A stretch of DNA of 64,000 bases. Source: Prevotella sp. P2-180 (lineage in GTDB: Bacteria; Bacteroidota; Bacteroidia; Bacteroidales; Bacteroidaceae). The stretch's first letter is position 1. Every line of letters begins with the position of its first letter. The stretch is from positions 186,001-250,000 of the forward strand of contig NZ_NPJI01000013.1 of the NCBI RefSeq assembly GCF_002251435.1. Direction: 5' to 3'. The position numbers and the translations under genes were made by a program. Shown here in pieces: positions 62,745-64,000 of the stretch. The notes beneath the pieces were generated by a model that saw only the letters and a program-made list of their open reading frames with translations, had not been told where the DNA came from and ran no database searches.

Positions 62745-64000
62745 TTACTCGTCAAACTTCAAAATGTCTTTCTCGTCATAGCTGTTGACCATCGCCAACT
62801 GCTGTTTCAGCCATTGCTTGTACTGCGCCACTGACAGCTGTCCGGTGGGCAGCTGACTGCGTAGCTTGCGTACAGTGGGTTGTGGCTGAGGTTGTGGCTG
62901 CGGCTGCGGTCCGGGACTTGGACTTGGCGTGGGAGGCTGCGGCGGCGTTGAAGCCGTAGTCTTTACTTCGGTGTCAAACACGTCAGCTTCGGTCTGTAAC
63001 TGCGGCAGCATCTTGATGGCGTTGTCGATGTCGCGAAGCTGCAGATGGCAGCGGCAGCAGCGGATGTCGTAGTGCTTCAACTCTATCTTTGTCACTGCGT
63101 AGCGGCGACACGTCTTCTGCTTGTCATCGAGCTTGGTAATGAGGGAAGCATTCCACTCCTTGGGATATTCTTCCGCCTTCTTGCGCACCTGCTCCAACTT
63201 GCCGTCGAGTTCACAATACCCTTGGGTCATGCTTTCGGCATATTGCTGCATGTATTGGTAGTAGAGGTCGCGCACCTGCTGGACCACTTGCTGCATCTGC
63301 TGATAGTTATGCACAGGGTCGCTCTCCAACATCTTTGAGTAACGCTCGTTCAACGTGTCAAAAGCCTGCATCGGAATACCTACAAACTCCATCTCGTCCT
63401 TTACGTCAAGGAGATAGCTTTTCTGTCCTTCTATTGTCTTCAGGTTTTCATTGATGAAACGAATGTCCTTCTCAATCTTGTCTATAGCATTGACGAACTC
63501 CTCATTGTCATTGTCGTTGAGGAAGGTGCGTGCCGTGGTGAAATAGTTGGTGTCGGTCACTGTCTTGGCATATTGTAACAGCAGATCCTTGGCGGCTATG
63601 CTGCGGCGGAAGAGCCGTTCGCGCTCGTCGTCGTTGCAGATGTTATTGTTCACCTTCTGTATCTCAGTCACAGCAAGAAGACGTATGGCATCCACCAGCT
63701 CAAAGTCGTTCATGTTGTAGCTGAGGTTGCTACCCGTGAGTTGCTTGAAGTTGCAGTCCTTCAGGGTGTCAACGATGTCGCGCTTTTCGTTATAGCCGAG
63801 GCTCTTGGTTACAGCCTTAAACGAGGCCCGCTGGAAGTTGCGAGCTGTCATGAAAGGCTCTTTCGCTCCGTCCTGCTGCCAGGAATGATACTCCTGGTTG
63901 TTGTATTTGATGATTATCTTGCTGGCACGGAAGAGTGCTGCAAGTGTGGAGAATATTGTTCCGAACGTGTAGCCTGTGGGAGCCGCACCAAGGTCGCGCT
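62745..64000 (-). CDS. brxC: BREX protein BrxC, carboxyl-terminal part
   Basis: The reading frame enters from the right edge and runs without a stop, giving at least 417 residues. The stretch DLGAAPTGYTFGTIFSTLAA at the edge, the KYNNQEYHSWQQDG motif and the later helical region match the carboxyl half of the large BREX ATPase BrxC; its P-loop would lie outside the window. A Pro/Gln-rich linker (PPQPPTPSPSPGPQPQ and more, about 62880-62950) precedes a short final domain. It is the promoter-proximal visible gene of the operon. The gene order brxC-pglX-pglZ-brxL supports the call. Confidence 0.88.
   Translation of the reverse strand, partial: RDLGAAPTGYTFGTIFSTLAALFRASKIIIKYNNQEYHSWQQDGAKEPFMTARNFQRASFKAVTKSLGYNEKRDIVDTLKDCNFKQLTGSNLSYNMNDFELVDAIRLLAVTEIQKVNNNICNDDERERLFRRSIAAKDLLLQYAKTVTDTNYFTTARTFLNDNDNEEFVNAIDKIEKDIRFINENLKTIEGQKSYLLDVKDEMEFVGIPMQAFDTLNERYSKMLESDPVHNYQQMQQVVQQVRDLYYQYMQQYAESMTQGYCELDGKLEQVRKKAEEYPKEWNASLITKLDDKQKTCRRYAVTKIELKHYDIRCCRCHLQLRDIDNAIKMLPQLQTEADVFDTEVKTTASTPPQPPTPSPSPGPQPQPQPQPQPTVRKLRSQLPTGQLSVAQYKQWLKQQLAMVNSYDEKDILKFDE

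Overview
The window is a chromosomal segment of a Bacteroidales bacterium, most likely Prevotella or a close relative. The reasons are the -7 promoter box TAnnTTTG (usually followed by CA) in front of many genes, a type III glutamine synthetase, DapL for lysine/peptidoglycan synthesis, BtuB-like TonB-dependent receptors, a GH115 xylan glucuronidase next to a XynE-like esterase, and a KISTS motif in MetG. I found no rRNA, tRNA, transposase or integrase. Species assignment is inference.

Left part (1-25,000): housekeeping and nitrogen assimilation. After a cut nucleoside-recognition membrane protein, an AlkD-type repair protein and a secreted alpha/beta hydrolase come two divergent nitrogen operons. 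The leftward one is dapF-dapL-porin-glnN. The rightward one is PII-amt-asnB-amt. They share a 317-bp spacer with one recognisable promoter for each side. A xylan pair (SGNH esterase and GH115) follows as a divergent unit, then gltB-gltD. PII, two ammonium channels, GSIII, GOGAT and AsnB form a nearly complete ammonium-assimilation set. The gltB and PII promoters share 19 identical bases.

Middle (23,800-35,400): a surface-glycan cluster on both strands, with a GT2 transferase, two GT4-like transferases, a four-helix-bundle suffix protein, a Wzx-like flippase, LicD, an IspD/TarI-like cytidylyltransferase and an NAD-dependent epimerase. metG and a DUF6266-like orphan end this part.

35,700-51,000: cobalamin locus. 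cobB/cbiA is followed by a promoter and a cobalamin riboswitch. These drive a tightly packed operon: BtuB-like receptor, CbiK-like lipoprotein, second receptor, CbiH-CbiC, CbiE-CbiT, CbiG-CbiF, CbiJ-CbiD, a binding lipoprotein and a BtuC permease. Four consecutive genes are two-enzyme fusions. No ATPase gene for the transporter and no CbiL are present in the window.

51,000-64,000: a defence island on the minus strand. It is a type I BREX operon in the usual order (brxC, pglX, pglZ, brxL; brxA/brxB would lie beyond the right edge). A PtuA/PtuB (Septu-like) ATPase-HNH pair sits between brxC and pglX. A Fic protein sits between pglX and pglZ, and five tandem 41-bp units lie just upstream of pglZ. 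The inserted genes and the recognition segment of PglX are visibly richer in A+T than the BREX backbone, which suggests stepwise assembly.

A recurring feature is a set of short-period (7, 8 or 9 bp) tandem arrays in spacers, and once inside a coding region. A 269-bp nested inverted-repeat element lies at 13207-13475.
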